Source: Aurantimonas sp. 22II-16-19i (GTDB lineage: Bacteria; Pseudomonadota; Alphaproteobacteria; Rhizobiales; Rhizobiaceae). From it: a DNA stretch of 64,000 bases. Position 1 is the stretch's first letter; each line of letters begins with the position of its first letter. This document shows, one piece after another, positions 9,302 through 21,357 of the stretch. The position numbers were made by a program, and so were the translations under genes. The stretch spans positions 62,001-126,000 of the forward strand of contig NZ_AQQS01000008.1 of the NCBI RefSeq assembly GCF_002088275.1. Direction: 5' to 3'. The notes beneath the pieces were generated by a model that worked only from the letters and a program-made list of their open reading frames with translations, searched no databases and was not told the origin of the DNA.

Positions 9302-9450
9302 TCCGGCCCGGTCATCCCGCCATCTCACGCCATCGCCTGTCGCGGGCCGAGAGCATCGCATGCTCGCCCGCGGCAACGTTCGTTTCCGTTGCGTGACCGC
9401 GCCCAAGACCGCGGCGTGCTTGATGACGCATCGCGGCGCCAGTGATCGCT

Positions 9451-9493
9451 TGCCGCGCGCCCGGGGCGATCTTGTGCCGCGCGCCCGGGGCGA
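9451..9493. repeat. Two-copy 19-bp tandem repeat
   Basis: TGCCGCGCGCCCGGGGCGA occurs at 9451-9469 and 9475-9493, a 24-bp period, between cspA and ccrM. The function is unknown; it may be simple GC-rich slippage. Confidence 0.5.
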
Positions 9494-9586
9494 GGATGCG
9501 GCGAGATCGTTGCCGCAAGACCGACATCGCCTGACCATCTCCGCCAGCCGGGCGCCGCCGCCGGATCGGCGCCGCAGGATCCGGTT

Positions 9587-11664
<2,078 letters not shown>

Positions 11665-11718
11665 GGGCACGCTTTACAGCTCCGGAAAATGCCACGGAGC
11701 GTGATAGATCGACAATAT

Positions 11719-11757
11719 TACTGATCAGATTACCTCGATGACTTTGGGTAATCAGTA
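11719..11757. promoter_or_regulatory. AT-rich inverted repeat between HAD and chemoreceptor genes
   Basis: GATTACC (11728-11734) pairs with GGTAATC (11747-11753), while TACTGAT (11719-11725) pairs with ATCAGTA (11751-11757); the two pairings overlap on the right arm and would compete. The area 11700-11800 is markedly AT-rich for this genome. It could end the HAD transcript or form part of the chemoreceptor promoter; neither is proven. Confidence 0.35.
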
Positions 11758-11949
11758 TTCTTGGAATTTGTAATCCAATCTTAGGTTATTGTATTTGGCG
11801 CGTGAGCCTGCGAAAATTCTTCCTTAATAGGTTTCTGAGCAGATGGTGAAGTGAAGAGCTTCCATGCCTACCGGCTCAAGACCGAAGTCATCCATCGGCA
11901 AACCCAGACATGGACTCGAAGATCCGACTCACCTCTTTGAGAGCGCACC

Positions 11950-13755
11950 ATGTCTAACATTTTCCGACGCAGCCAGATGGTCAAGCACAAGATCGCGGCA
12001 CTCGACGCGCTCCGTACCAACGTCATGCTGGCCGACGCCAAGCTGAACATCACCTATCTCAATCCGGAGCTCGACCGTCTGCTGCGCCAGGCCGAGCCGG
12101 AGCTGAAGCAGGAGCTGTCACGCTTCAACGTCGATACGCTGGTCGGCAGCAACATCGACATCTTCCACAAGAATCCCAGCCACCAGCGCAACATGCTGGC
12201 GACGCTGCAGCGCCCGCACAACGCCTCGATCAAGGTCGGCAGCCGGGTGTTCGACCTCCTGGTGACCCCGCTGCGCGAGGGCACCACGACCGTCGGCTTC
12301 GTCGTCGAATGGGCCGACGCCCGGGAGCGCCTGCTCAACCTCGACTATTCCGGCCAGATGCAGGCGGTCGGACGCTCCCAGGCGGTGATCGAGTTCGCGA
12401 CCGACGGCACGATCATCACCGCCAACGAGAACTTTCTCACGACGATGGGCTACCAGCTGTCGGAAGTCGCCGGCAGGAACCATTCGATGTTCGTCGAGGC
12501 CAGCTACCGCGACAGCGCCGAGTACCGTGAATTCTGGGAGGCCCTGCGCAACGGCAAGTATCAGGCCGCCGAGTTCCGTCGTTTGGGCAAGGCTGGCAGG
12601 GAGGTCTTCATCCAGGGCTCCTACAACCCGATCTTCGATGCCAACGGCAAGGTCACCAAGGTCGTCAAATACGCCACCGACGTCACCGCGCGCGTCAGGG
12701 CCGTGGCCGAGGTCGGCGCCGCCCTTTCAGACCTCGCCGACGGCAAGCTCGGCCGCCGGATCGAGAAGCCGCTGACGCCGGAGCTCGACCAGCTGCGGGT
12801 CGACTACAACCAGGCGCTCGAGGGGCTGGAAGCTGCCATGGGCCAGGTCAAGGGCGCGACCTCGACCATCGGTGAAGGGATGAGCGAGATCGCCACTGCG
12901 GCCAATGATCTCTCCCAGCGCACCGAGCAGCAGGCGGCCAGCCTCGAGGAAACGGTCGCCGCCCTGTCGGAGATCACCCGCGGGATCAACGGCACCGCCG
13001 CCGACGCCGTCAAGGCCAACCAGGCGACGGCGACGGCCCTGCGCGATGCCGAGAATGGCGGCACGGTCGTTTCCAAGGCGGTCGATGCGATGAGCAAGAT
13101 CGAGGCGTCGTCCCAGCAGATCTCCCAGATCATCGGCGTCATCGACGAGATCGCCTTCCAGACCAATCTCCTCGCGCTCAACGCCGGCGTCGAGGCGGCC
13201 CGCGCCGGCGAGGCCGGCAAGGGCTTTGCCGTCGTCGCCCAGGAAGTGCGGGCCCTCGCCCAGCGCTCGGCGGAGGCAGCAAAGGAGATCAAGGCGCTGA
13301 TCTCGACGTCCTCCGAGCAGGTGGAGAGCGGCGTGGAACTCGCCAGAGCCTCCGGCAAGTCGCTCGAGGAGATCGTCGCCCGTGTCCAGGAGGTCAGCCA
13401 CCTGGTCTCGGCGATCGCCCGCAGTGCCGACCAGCAGGCCTCGACGCTGCGGGAAGTCTCCGGAGCTGCCGACCAGATGGACAAGGTGACCCAGCAGAAC
13501 GCCGCCATGGTCGAGGAGACCACCGCGGCCGCCAAGAACCTCAGCGTCGAGACCGAGCAGCTCGCGACCCTGATGCAGCGCTTCACCACCGCCGCGGACG
13601 CCAAGGCCGGCGCCAGCCGCAGGCCGCAGGCCAGGGCCGCACAGCCGGCACAGCCGGCCGCACGCCAGCGCTCGGCCAGCCAGCCCCGCCATCAGAGCGC
13701 CGGCAACACCGCGCTGAAGTCCGCGCCCCGCGAGGAAAGCTGGGCGGAGTTCTGA
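11950..13755 (+). CDS. Soluble PAS-containing methyl-accepting chemotaxis protein
   Basis: A 601-aa chemoreceptor without signal peptide or membrane segment, so probably cytoplasmic. Two PAS domains occupy roughly residues 15-120 and 135-245, then a HAMP-like linker ([10 protein letters not shown]), then the signalling domain with the hairpin tip [23 protein letters not shown] that contacts CheA and CheW. The last residues EESWAEF end in a W-x-x-F signature like the CheR/CheB-docking pentapeptide NWETF. The ligand or signal is unknown; oxygen, redox or energy sensing by PAS is a family-based guess. No other che gene lies in the window. Confidence 0.93.
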   Translation: MSNIFRRSQMVKHKIAALDALRTNVMLADAKLNITYLNPELDRLLRQAEPELKQELSRFNVDTLVGSNIDIFHKNPSHQRNMLATLQRPHNASIKVGSRVFDLLVTPLREGTTTVGFVVEWADARERLLNLDYSGQMQAVGRSQAVIEFATDGTIITANENFLTTMGYQLSEVAGRNHSMFVEASYRDSAEYREFWEALRNGKYQAAEFRRLGKAGREVFIQGSYNPIFDANGKVTKVVKYATDVTARVRAVAEVGAALSDLADGKLGRRIEKPLTPELDQLRVDYNQALEGLEAAMGQVKGATSTIGEGMSEIATAANDLSQRTEQQAASLEETVAALSEITRGINGTAADAVKANQATATALRDAENGGTVVSKAVDAMSKIEASSQQISQIIGVIDEIAFQTNLLALNAGVEAARAGEAGKGFAVVAQEVRALAQRSAEAAKEIKALISTSSEQVESGVELARASGKSLEEIVARVQEVSHLVSAIARSADQQASTLREVSGAADQMDKVTQQNAAMVEETTAAAKNLSVETEQLATLMQRFTTAADAKAGASRRPQARAAQPAQPAARQRSASQPRHQSAGNTALKSAPREESWAEF

Positions 13756-13818
13756 TCGCCGCATCGAGGATGGGGACCGCGACGGCACCGACCGCGCGGC
13801 CCGGTGTCCCCTGAATGA

Positions 13819-13859
13819 CGATCACCCGGAACCCGCCTTGGCGTGGTTCCGGGTGATCG
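13819..13859 (+). terminator. Hairpin terminator after chemoreceptor
   Basis: CGATCACCCGGAACC (13819-13833) and GGTTCCGGGTGATCG (13845-13859) form a perfect 15-bp stem with an 11-base loop, 64 bp past the stop codon. A short CGTTTTCC follows. The long perfect stem makes termination likely although the T-run is weak. Confidence 0.75.
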
Positions 13860-13997
13860 CGTTTTCCGCGCCCGCGCCGGTCATCGCGGCGCGATACGGT
13901 GACGCACCGCCGGGCTGTGCCGAGGGATCGCGCCGGACGGACGCCGATCAGATGAATGCCGGGCCGGCAGCCTCTTGCGGCGGATGGCGGCTTCGGC

Positions 13998-14564
13998 TCA
14001 GCCCCCCTGCTTCGGCGGCCCTTCGTCGAAGCCGGTATAGACGATGATCCCGCCCATCACCGGCGCGATCAGGATCTTGTCGTCGATGAAGCGGAAGGCA
14101 CGCGAGGTGCCGCCCTTCTCGACCGGGATGGAAACCTTGGCGAGATTGGAATAGATGACGCCGTCCTGACCGACCACGGCAACGCGAATCGGCAGTTCGA
14201 CCGTGCGGTTCTTGGCCGCCCGGCCCGGCATCAGCCGGCCCTCGACCCCGACGGTGATCTTCAGCTTGCCGTCGACGATGCGGCAGTCACGCTTTGCATC
14301 GACGATCACCGCCTGATAGTCGAGCGCTTCGCCGTCCTGCTTGGAGATGGTGGCCGTGCCCTCGCGGATCGAGGCCTGCGGGCAGAAGCGCGCTTCGGTG
14401 CCGAGGGCCTGTGCGGCCTCGGCCGGAGCGGCGGCGGCTTCGGCGGAAGTGGCGGGCGGGGGTCCGAGATCGGTGTTTTCGACGCTGCTTCCCGTCGTAC
14501 AGGCTGCAAGGCTCGCCGCGAGCGCTGCGACGATGAGGTTCCGGGTGGCCGGCACGGTATGCAT
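13998..14564 (-). CDS. Hypothetical lipoprotein
   Basis: A 188-aa envelope lipoprotein: a signal segment ends in the lipobox LAAC at about residue 22, followed by a Thr/Ala/Pro-rich tether and a C-terminal domain of beta-rich character (VELPIRVAVVGQDGVIYSNLAKVSIPVE). A CPQASI motif near residue 60 and a second Cys in DCRIV might form a disulfide. I recognise it as a conserved alphaproteobacterial type but know no function. It faces the chemoreceptor gene and diverges from thrC. Confidence 0.8.
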   Translation of the reverse strand: MHTVPATRNLIVAALAASLAACTTGSSVENTDLGPPPATSAEAAAAPAEAAQALGTEARFCPQASIREGTATISKQDGEALDYQAVIVDAKRDCRIVDGKLKITVGVEGRLMPGRAAKNRTVELPIRVAVVGQDGVIYSNLAKVSIPVEKGGTSRAFRFIDDKILIAPVMGGIIVYTGFDEGPPKQGG

Positions 14565-14693
14565 CGCTGGGTTCTTCCCTTACTGTGACGGGCCGTTCTA
14601 TATCAGCCCCGTCCCGGATAGGCGACACGGCCTTGGGGCGGCAAGACCGGCCGCCGACTTTCCGGCGCTGGTCCGGCAGGGAGTTTGGAAGAC

Positions 14694-16139
14694 GTGAGGT
14701 ATGTGAGTACGCGCGGCGAGGCCGAGATCCTCGGCTTTGCCGATGCCCTCCTGAAGGGGCTGGCGGCGGATGGCGGTCTTTATGTCCCCGAAACCTGGCC
14801 GCAGTTTTCGCAAAGCGAGATCGAGGCCTTCGCCGGCCGTCCCTATGCCGACGTTGCGGAGGCGATCTTCCGCCCCTTCGTCGGGGACGACATCGCGCCG
14901 CAGGCCCTTCGGGCGATGATCGACGAGGCCTATGGCAGCTTCGCCCATCCCGCCGTGGCGCCGCTCGTCCAGATCGGCCCGAAGCATTTCGTGCTCGAAC
15001 TCTTCCATGGCCCGACGCTCGCCTTCAAGGACGTCGCCATGCAGCTGATCGCCCGGCTGATGGACCATCTCCTGAAGGAGCGCGGCCAGCGCGCCACCAT
15101 CGTCGGCGCCACCTCGGGCGACACCGGCGGCGCGGCGATCGCCGCCTTCGCCGGCAGCGAGCGGACCGATCTGTTCATCCTCTTTCCGCACGGCCGGGTG
15201 TCGCCGGTGCAGCAGCGCCAGATGACGACGTCGGGCAAGGACAACGTCCATGCCGTCGCCGTCGACGGGCATTTCGACGACTGCCAGGCGCTGGTGAAGG
15301 CGATGTTCGCCGATACCCGCTTCAATCGTGAAGTCGGGCTTTCCGGGGTGAATTCGATCAACTGGGGCCGGATCATGGCCCAGATCGTCTACTACTTCAC
15401 CGCCGCCGCCAGCCTCGGCGCGCCGAAACGCAAGATCGCCTTCACCGTCCCGACCGGCAATTTCGGCGACATCTTCGCCGGCTATGCCGCCATGCGCATG
15501 GGTCTGCCGGTCGAGAAGCTGGTGATCGCCACCAATGCCAACGACATTCTCGCCCGCACGCTTGCCACCGGCCGCTACGAGACCGGAACCGTCAGCGCCA
15601 CCATGTCGCCGTCGATGGACATCCAGGTCTCGTCGAATTTCGAGCGGCTGATCTTCGAGGCCAGTGGCCGCGACGCGGGTCTGGTGCGCCGGCTGATGAA
15701 CGGGCTGTCCCAGTCCGGCAGCTTCGAACTGCCGCAGGACGTGCTGGCCACGATCCGCGCGACCTTCGCCGCCGCCGCGACCGGCGAGGCGGCCACCGCC
15801 GAGACGATCCGCCGCGTCCTCGGCGAGACCGCCTATCTCCTCGATCCGCACACGGCGGTCGGCGTCGCCGTCGCCGAGACGATGCTCGCCAGGACATCGG
15901 ATGCAGCGGGGGGCGAAGCGGAGATCGACGCGGCGATGATCACCCTCGGCACCGCCCATCCGGCGAAATTCCCCGACGCCGTCATGAAGGCCTCGGGCAC
16001 CGAGCCGGCCCTCCCGCCGGCCCATGCCGGGCTGATGGAGCGCGCCGAGCGCTTCGACCGGCTGCCGGCCGAGCTTGCCGCGGTCGAGGACTACATCAGG
16101 GCGCGAACCAGAGCCGAAACGGCGGGAGACAGGGCATGA
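14694..16139 (+). CDS. thrC: Threonine synthase
   Basis: ThrC converts O-phosphohomoserine to threonine with PLP, the last threonine step; thrB for the preceding kinase lies at 26.5-27.5 kb. The PLP lysine is in HGPTLAFKDVAMQ, the phosphate-binding stretch is ATSGDTGGAAIAAF, and the long fungal/proteobacterial-type fold is complete at 481 aa. I chose the GTG at 14694 (MRYVSTRGEA), the usual N-terminus; a TTG nine bases upstream with GGGAG before it is an alternative. The stop overlaps the ATG of the M16 peptidase by four bases (ATGA), so the pair is translationally coupled. Confidence 0.96.
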   Translation: MRYVSTRGEAEILGFADALLKGLAADGGLYVPETWPQFSQSEIEAFAGRPYADVAEAIFRPFVGDDIAPQALRAMIDEAYGSFAHPAVAPLVQIGPKHFVLELFHGPTLAFKDVAMQLIARLMDHLLKERGQRATIVGATSGDTGGAAIAAFAGSERTDLFILFPHGRVSPVQQRQMTTSGKDNVHAVAVDGHFDDCQALVKAMFADTRFNREVGLSGVNSINWGRIMAQIVYYFTAAASLGAPKRKIAFTVPTGNFGDIFAGYAAMRMGLPVEKLVIATNANDILARTLATGRYETGTVSATMSPSMDIQVSSNFERLIFEASGRDAGLVRRLMNGLSQSGSFELPQDVLATIRATFAAAATGEAATAETIRRVLGETAYLLDPHTAVGVAVAETMLARTSDAAGGEAEIDAAMITLGTAHPAKFPDAVMKASGTEPALPPAHAGLMERAERFDRLPAELAAVEDYIRARTRAETAGDRA

Positions 16140-17437
16140 GCGTCGAGATCACCCGGCTCGCCAACGGCCTCACCATCGCCACCGAGACCATGCCGACGCT
16201 GGAGAGCGCCGCGCTCGGGATCTGGGTCAAGGCGGGCGCCCGCGACGAGATGGCGAACGAGCACGGCATCGCCCATCTCCTCGAACACATGGCCTTCAAG
16301 GGCACCTCCCGGCGGACCGCCCGCCAGATCGCCGAACAGATCGAGGATGTCGGCGGCGACCTCAACGCCGCCACCAGCGTCGAGACCACCTCCTACTACG
16401 CCCGCGTGCTGAAGAACGACGTGCCGCTGGCGATCGACATCCTCACCGACATCCTGATCGATTCGCGCTTCGACGAGGCCGAGCTCGAGCGCGAGCAGCA
16501 GGTCATCCTGCAGGAGATCGGCGCCGCCGAGGATACGCCCGACGACATCGTTTTCGATCATTTCCAGGAAGCCGCCTTCAAGAGCCAGATCATCGGCCGG
16601 CCGATCCTCGGCACGCGCCAGACGGTGAAGTCCTTCACCCCGGACAATCTGAGGGCCTATCTTTCCCGCCACTACGGCCCGGACCGCATGGTCGTCGCGG
16701 CGGCCGGCGCGGTGTCCCACAAGGCCGTCGTCGAACAGGTCTCGGCCGCGCTCGGCTCGGGCGCGACGCCTGCGCCGGCGGCGAACGGGACGCGCCAGGG
16801 CGCCACCTATGTCGGCGGCGAATTTCGCCAGAGCCGCGATCTCGCCGATGCCCAGATGGTGCTCGGCTTCGAGGGCCGGCCCTACTATGCGCGGGATTTC
16901 TACGCCTCCCAGGTGCTGTCGCTGATTCTGGGCGGCGGCATGTCGTCGCGGCTCTTCCAGGAGGTGCGCGAGCGCCGCGGCCTCTGCTATGCGATCTACG
17001 CCTTCCACTGGAGCTTCTCCGACACCGGCATCTTCGGCATCCACGCCGCGACCGGCGAGGAGGAACTCGCCGAGCTCGCACCTGTGATCGTCGACGAGCT
17101 GCTCGAGGCGGCGAGCGGGATCTCCGAGGCCGAGGTGACACGGGCCAGGGCGCAGATGCGCGCGAGCCTCCTGATGTCGCAGGAGAGCCCGGCCTCGCGC
17201 GCCGGCCAGATCGCCCGGCAGCTGATGTTCAACGGCGAGGTCATCCCCAACGAGGAGCTGATCGCCCGGCTGGACGCTATCACCGCGCCGCGCCTCGCCG
17301 ATCTCGCCGGCCGGATCTTCAGCGGATCGCGGCCGACGCTCGCCGCCATCGGCCCGTTGTCGCGGCTGCCGGACCTCGACGACATCTGCGGCCGCCTCGC
17401 GGCGACGCCGCAGGCCAAGGTGGCGGCCGGTCGATGA
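16136..17437 (+). CDS. M16 zinc peptidase (mitochondrial processing peptidase-like)
   Basis: The 433-aa protein is an inverzincin. The inverted zinc motif HxxEH is at residues 47-51 (HLLEH), and a downstream Glu in EREQQVILQEI serves as third ligand. The two-lobed M16B arrangement is complete, with the glycine-rich loop LGGGMSSRLFQEVRERRG in the second lobe. It lacks a signal peptide, so it is probably cytosolic. It resembles the bacterial ancestor of mitochondrial MPP-beta; substrates are unknown. Coupling to thrC by ATGA is a conserved alphaproteobacterial arrangement. Confidence 0.93.
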   Translation: MSVEITRLANGLTIATETMPTLESAALGIWVKAGARDEMANEHGIAHLLEHMAFKGTSRRTARQIAEQIEDVGGDLNAATSVETTSYYARVLKNDVPLAIDILTDILIDSRFDEAELEREQQVILQEIGAAEDTPDDIVFDHFQEAAFKSQIIGRPILGTRQTVKSFTPDNLRAYLSRHYGPDRMVVAAAGAVSHKAVVEQVSAALGSGATPAPAANGTRQGATYVGGEFRQSRDLADAQMVLGFEGRPYYARDFYASQVLSLILGGGMSSRLFQEVRERRGLCYAIYAFHWSFSDTGIFGIHAATGEEELAELAPVIVDELLEAASGISEAEVTRARAQMRASLLMSQESPASRAGQIARQLMFNGEVIPNEELIARLDAITAPRLADLAGRIFSGSRPTLAAIGPLSRLPDLDDICGRLAATPQAKVAAGR

Positions 17438-17523
17438 GAAGGGCCTTCGTCCGGCCGACGCATCCGCGTCTCGGCTGACCGCGCACCGACCTTGCGACAC
17501 CGGGCTTTGAAACCTCTCACGCC

Positions 17524-18165
17524 ATGGGCCTGATCGACAACCTCAGCCGGCCGAACGTCCCCGTCCTGACCGGCGACGGCGTCGTCCTGCGCCTGCCGCG
17601 CCGATCGGACTATCCCGCCTGGCGCGCACTGCGCGAGGAGAGCCGCGCCTTCCTGACGCCGTGGGAGCCGGTCTGGACCGACGACGAGCTCTCCTGGCCG
17701 GCCTTTCGCCGCCGCATCGCCCGCTACAATCACGAGGCCCGGGAGGCCTGCGGCTACTCGTTCTTCGTCTTCGACCGCGCGGGAACCACCCTTCTCGGCG
17801 GCATCACCGTCGGCCACATCCGCCGCGGCGTTGCCCAGTCGGCAACGCTCGGCTACTGGATGGGCGAGCGGTATGCCGGCCAGGGCCATATGCGCCGCGC
17901 CGTCGAGGCGGTGAAACTCTTCGCCTTCGAGATCGAGGGGCTGCACCGGATCGAGGCGGCGTGCCTGCCGAGCAACCAGCGCTCGATCCGGCTGCTCGAG
18001 CGCTGCGGCTTTTCGCGCGAGGGCCGCCTGCGCGGTTACCTCAAGATCGCCGGGAAATGGGAAGACCATTGCCTCTATGCGCTGCTTGTCGAAGAATGGT
18101 CGCGATCGGCCGCTACAGCACCGGCGCGCAGGCCGGCGGCGATCTTCGGTCGGCAGGATGGGTAG
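17524..18165 (+). CDS. GNAT N-acetyltransferase, RimJ/RimL type
   Basis: A 213-aa cytoplasmic acetyltransferase. The acetyl-CoA loop appears as GERYAGQGHMRRAVEAV, followed by the family-typical LHRIEAACLPSNQRSIRLLERCGF and EGRLRGYLKIAGKWEDHCLYALL. This pattern matches ribosomal-protein N-terminal acetyltransferases RimJ/RimL, though the acceptor could be another protein or small molecule. The ATG is at 17524, 86 bp after the M16 gene, so it may be the third gene of the thrC transcript. Confidence 0.88.
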   Translation: MGLIDNLSRPNVPVLTGDGVVLRLPRRSDYPAWRALREESRAFLTPWEPVWTDDELSWPAFRRRIARYNHEAREACGYSFFVFDRAGTTLLGGITVGHIRRGVAQSATLGYWMGERYAGQGHMRRAVEAVKLFAFEIEGLHRIEAACLPSNQRSIRLLERCGFSREGRLRGYLKIAGKWEDHCLYALLVEEWSRSAATAPARRPAAIFGRQDG

Positions 18166-18468
18166 TCCCGCAGCGTTCGAGCGTCCTTCTACCGTCGCTC
18201 CCGGATGCAGGGCGCCCCGGCGCTGCGGCGCGCCGGACGCGCCCGGCCGAAGACGTTGCATCGTGCGGCTGATCGCGGCTTCACCAACCTGCCGAAAGCT
18301 GCGACAATCCACCGCGGCCGACGACCGGGGCAACCGGGGCGGGCGGGCGCGGCGGGTCGCAGGCAGGCGTTAGTGAAACATCCCGGTCCGGGCGTACGGC
18401 GCCCGGCCGGTTACGGCCGGGATACGGCCAGCAGGTCCGAAAGGGCCAGAAGGAAAGCGCCGGGGGGC
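18166..18468. other. Non-coding stretch before the EAL-protein gene
   Basis: Very GC-rich, with no supported gene, repeat or obvious terminator. A frame open into the downstream gene from 18205 is Arg/Pro-rich and looks like non-coding read-through. The promoter of the downstream gene presumably lies here. Confidence 0.4.
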
Positions 18469-21357
18469 ATGCGGTTCATCATTCAGCGTTGGCTGATCAT
18501 CATTCTCGCCTTCGCCTCGCTTGCCGGGCTGGTCTCGCCCGCTCTCGCGCTCGAGCCGGTCGGCGTCTCGCGCGAAGACGTCGCCATCGACCTCGAGCCC
18601 GCCACCGACGTCTATTACGGCCAGGGGCGCAACTTCCAGGTCACCACCGTGCCCGGCGCCGACGGCATCGTCCGGCGCATCGAGGTCGAGGCGAAGTCGC
18701 CGAGCGCCTCGGGCAACTGGGCGGTCTTCGCGCTCGCCAACAACACCGACGAACAGCTGGACCGGCTCGTCGTCGCCTCGCATTTCCGCCTGGTCGGCTC
18801 CGGCATCCTGTCGCCCGATCTCGGCTCCCAGCGCATCGCCTCGATCACCCCCAGCCAGGGCTTCGCGCTGGAGCGGCAATCCAGCACCGATGCCGACGTC
18901 TTCCTCGTCACCCTCGACCCCGGCTCGGTCGTCACCTTCGTCGCCGAGCTGACGAGCCCCAAGCTTCCCGAGCTGCGGCTGTGGGAGCCGAACGGCTACA
19001 AGGACACGATCAACGCCTTCACCCTCTATCGCGGCATCGTGCTCGGCATCGCCGGCCTTCTCGCCGTGTTCCTGACGATCCTCTTCGTGGTCAAGGGCTC
19101 GGCGATGTTCCCCGCCGCTGCGGCCCTCGCCTGGGCGGTGCTCGGCTATATCTGCATCGACTTCGATTTCTGGCAGAAGCTGCTGCCGCTGGCGCCGGGG
19201 CAGGAACGGGTCTGGCGCGCCGGCACCGAGGTCGCCCTCGCCTTCACTTTGGCGATGTTCCTGTTCGCCTATCTCAACCTCAATCGCTGGCACCGGGCGC
19301 TGTCGATCACCCTCCTCGTCTGGCTGGCGCTGCTTGCCGGGCTCGGGGCGCTGGCAGCCTTCGAGCCGGTGGTCGCCTCCGGCATCGCGCGGCTTTCCCT
19401 CGCCGCCACCGCCGGCATCGGCCTCGCCCTCATCGTCGGCCTCTCCTTCCACGGCTTCGACCGGGCGGTGATGCTGATCCCGACCTGGTGCCTCATCATC
19501 CTCTGGCTGGTGGCCAGCTGGATGACCGTCTCCGGGCGTATCGACAACGACATCATCCAGCCGGCGCTCGGCGGCGGCCTCGTGCTGATCGTGCTCTTGA
19601 TCGGCTTCACGGTGATGCAGCACGCCTTCGCCGGCGGCAGCTTCGCCCAGGGGCTCTTGTCCGACATGGAGCGGCGCTCGCTGGCTCTCGCAGGCGCCGG
19701 CGACGCGGTGTTCGACTGGGACGTGCCGCGCGACCGCATCTTCGTCGGCGCCGACGGCGACACGCTCTCCGGCATGCCGATCGGCGCAATGAACGGCGCC
19801 GCACGCGACTGGCTGCCGATCCTCCATCCCGACGACCGCGACCGCTTCAAGCTGACCTTCGACACGGTGATCGAGCATCGCCGCGGCCGCATCGTGCAGG
19901 AGTTCCGGGTTACGGACGAGGACGGCCACTATCACTGGATGCAGCTGCGCGCCCGGCCGGTGCTCGGCTCCGACGGCGAGGTGGCGCGCTGCGTCGGCAC
20001 GCTGCAGGACGTGACCGAGCAGAAGAAGGCCGAGGAACGGCTGCTCCACGATGCGCTGCACGACCAGCTGACCGGGCTTCCCAACCGCGAGCTGTTCGGC
20101 GACCGGCTGGAGGCGATCGGCGTTCTCGCGGCGACAAGGGACGACGTGCGCCCGACCATCTTCGTCATCGACGTCGACCGGTTCAAGCAGGTGAACGACG
20201 ATTTCGGCCTCGCCGTCGGCGACACCATCCTCCTCACCGTCGGCCGTCGGCTGAAGCGCATCCTGAAACCCCAGGATTCGCTGGCCCGGCTCGGCAGTGA
20301 CCAGTTCGGCCTGATCCTCGTCTCCGAAAGCGACGTCGCCGCCGTCGCCGCCTTCGCCGAATCCCTGCGCGAGGCGATCAAGGCGCCGATCTCCCTCGCC
20401 GGCCGGGAGATCGTTCTGACCGGCTCGATCGGCCTGTCGGGCTGGGCGGAGGGGGCGACCAGCGAGGAGACGCTGAAGGAGGCCGAGCTCGCCATGTATC
20501 AGGCGAAACGCTTCGGCGGCGACCGGATCGAGCCCTTCCGCCCGGCCTACAAGACCATCGGCTCCGGCCGGCTGCAGCTGGAATCCGACCTTCGCCGCGC
20601 CTTCGAGCGCTCGGAACTCTCCCTCGCCTTCCAGCCGATCGTCGATCTGGAATCGGAGAAGGTCGCAGGCTTCGAGGCGCTGATGCGCTGGGAGCATCCG
20701 CGCCGCGGGGCGATCTCGCCCGCCGAATTCGTGCCGATCGCCGAGAACACCGGGCTGATCGTCACCCTCGGCCAGTTCGCCCTCGAGGAAGCCGCCAAGC
20801 GCCTCTGCGACCTCCACCGGGCGACCGGCGACGACAGCTTCTTCATGTCGGTGAACATTTCCAGCCGCCAGCTGATCCGCCAGGACCTCATCGCCGACGT
20901 CAGGAGCGTCCTCGACCGCTACAAGCTCGCGCCGCGCTGCCTGAAGCTGGAGCTGACCGAATCCATGGTCATGGACAATCCCGAGCGCTCGGCGAAGCTC
21001 CTCGCCAAGCTGCGCGACCTCGGCGTCGGCCTGTCCCTCGACGACTTCGGCACCGGCCACTCCTCCCTCGCCTATCTGATGCGCTTCCCCTTCGACACGC
21101 TGAAGATCGACCAGTCCTTCCTCCGGAACAACGACCAGCCGCAGCGGCCGATCATCCTCCACTCGATCGTCACCATGGCCCACGACCTCGATCTCAAGGT
21201 CGTCGCCGAGGGGGTCGAGAGCGAGAGCGACATCGTCCAGCTGCGCCAGCTCGGCTGCGAATACGCCCAGAGCTTCGCCTTCTCGCCGCCGATCAACTTC
21301 GAGATGGCGCGCAGGCTGCTGGTCGATCGTTCGGCGAGTTTGAAGCGGGCGAGTTGA
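18469..21357 (+). CDS. Membrane PAS-GGDEF-EAL cyclic-di-GMP protein, degenerate GGDEF
   Basis: A 962-aa inner-membrane protein. Residues 1-27 are a signal peptide (MRFIIQRW...ALALEP), then about 160 periplasmic residues, a multi-span membrane region near 188-390 (7TMR-DISM-like plan), a PAS/PAC domain near 400-520, GGDEF near 527-680 and EAL near 700-958. The cyclase signature reads GSDQF at about residue 607, so diguanylate cyclase activity is unlikely. The EAL domain keeps FEALMRWEHP, DDFGTGHSSL and AEGVES, so c-di-GMP hydrolysis is expected. The GGDEF remnant may bind GTP and activate the EAL domain. The start is the ATG at 18469 after AAGGAAAG. Confidence 0.9.
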   Translation: MRFIIQRWLIIILAFASLAGLVSPALALEPVGVSREDVAIDLEPATDVYYGQGRNFQVTTVPGADGIVRRIEVEAKSPSASGNWAVFALANNTDEQLDRLVVASHFRLVGSGILSPDLGSQRIASITPSQGFALERQSSTDADVFLVTLDPGSVVTFVAELTSPKLPELRLWEPNGYKDTINAFTLYRGIVLGIAGLLAVFLTILFVVKGSAMFPAAAALAWAVLGYICIDFDFWQKLLPLAPGQERVWRAGTEVALAFTLAMFLFAYLNLNRWHRALSITLLVWLALLAGLGALAAFEPVVASGIARLSLAATAGIGLALIVGLSFHGFDRAVMLIPTWCLIILWLVASWMTVSGRIDNDIIQPALGGGLVLIVLLIGFTVMQHAFAGGSFAQGLLSDMERRSLALAGAGDAVFDWDVPRDRIFVGADGDTLSGMPIGAMNGAARDWLPILHPDDRDRFKLTFDTVIEHRRGRIVQEFRVTDEDGHYHWMQLRARPVLGSDGEVARCVGTLQDVTEQKKAEERLLHDALHDQLTGLPNRELFGDRLEAIGVLAATRDDVRPTIFVIDVDRFKQVNDDFGLAVGDTILLTVGRRLKRILKPQDSLARLGSDQFGLILVSESDVAAVAAFAESLREAIKAPISLAGREIVLTGSIGLSGWAEGATSEETLKEAELAMYQAKRFGGDRIEPFRPAYKTIGSGRLQLESDLRRAFERSELSLAFQPIVDLESEKVAGFEALMRWEHPRRGAISPAEFVPIAENTGLIVTLGQFALEEAAKRLCDLHRATGDDSFFMSVNISSRQLIRQDLIADVRSVLDRYKLAPRCLKLELTESMVMDNPERSAKLLAKLRDLGVGLSLDDFGTGHSSLAYLMRFPFDTLKIDQSFLRNNDQPQRPIILHSIVTMAHDLDLKVVAEGVESESDIVQLRQLGCEYAQSFAFSPPINFEMARRLLVDRSASLKRAS

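Noticed and set aside
9451-9493. CRISPR-like array
   Set aside because: Only two 19-bp units with a 5-bp spacer; no further copies and no cas genes in the window.
18370-21183. 937-codon open frame on the minus strand
   Set aside because: Antisense to the PAS-GGDEF-EAL gene, composed of Arg/Glu/Gly/His-rich sequence typical of GC-rich shadow frames; the plus-strand protein has clear domains.
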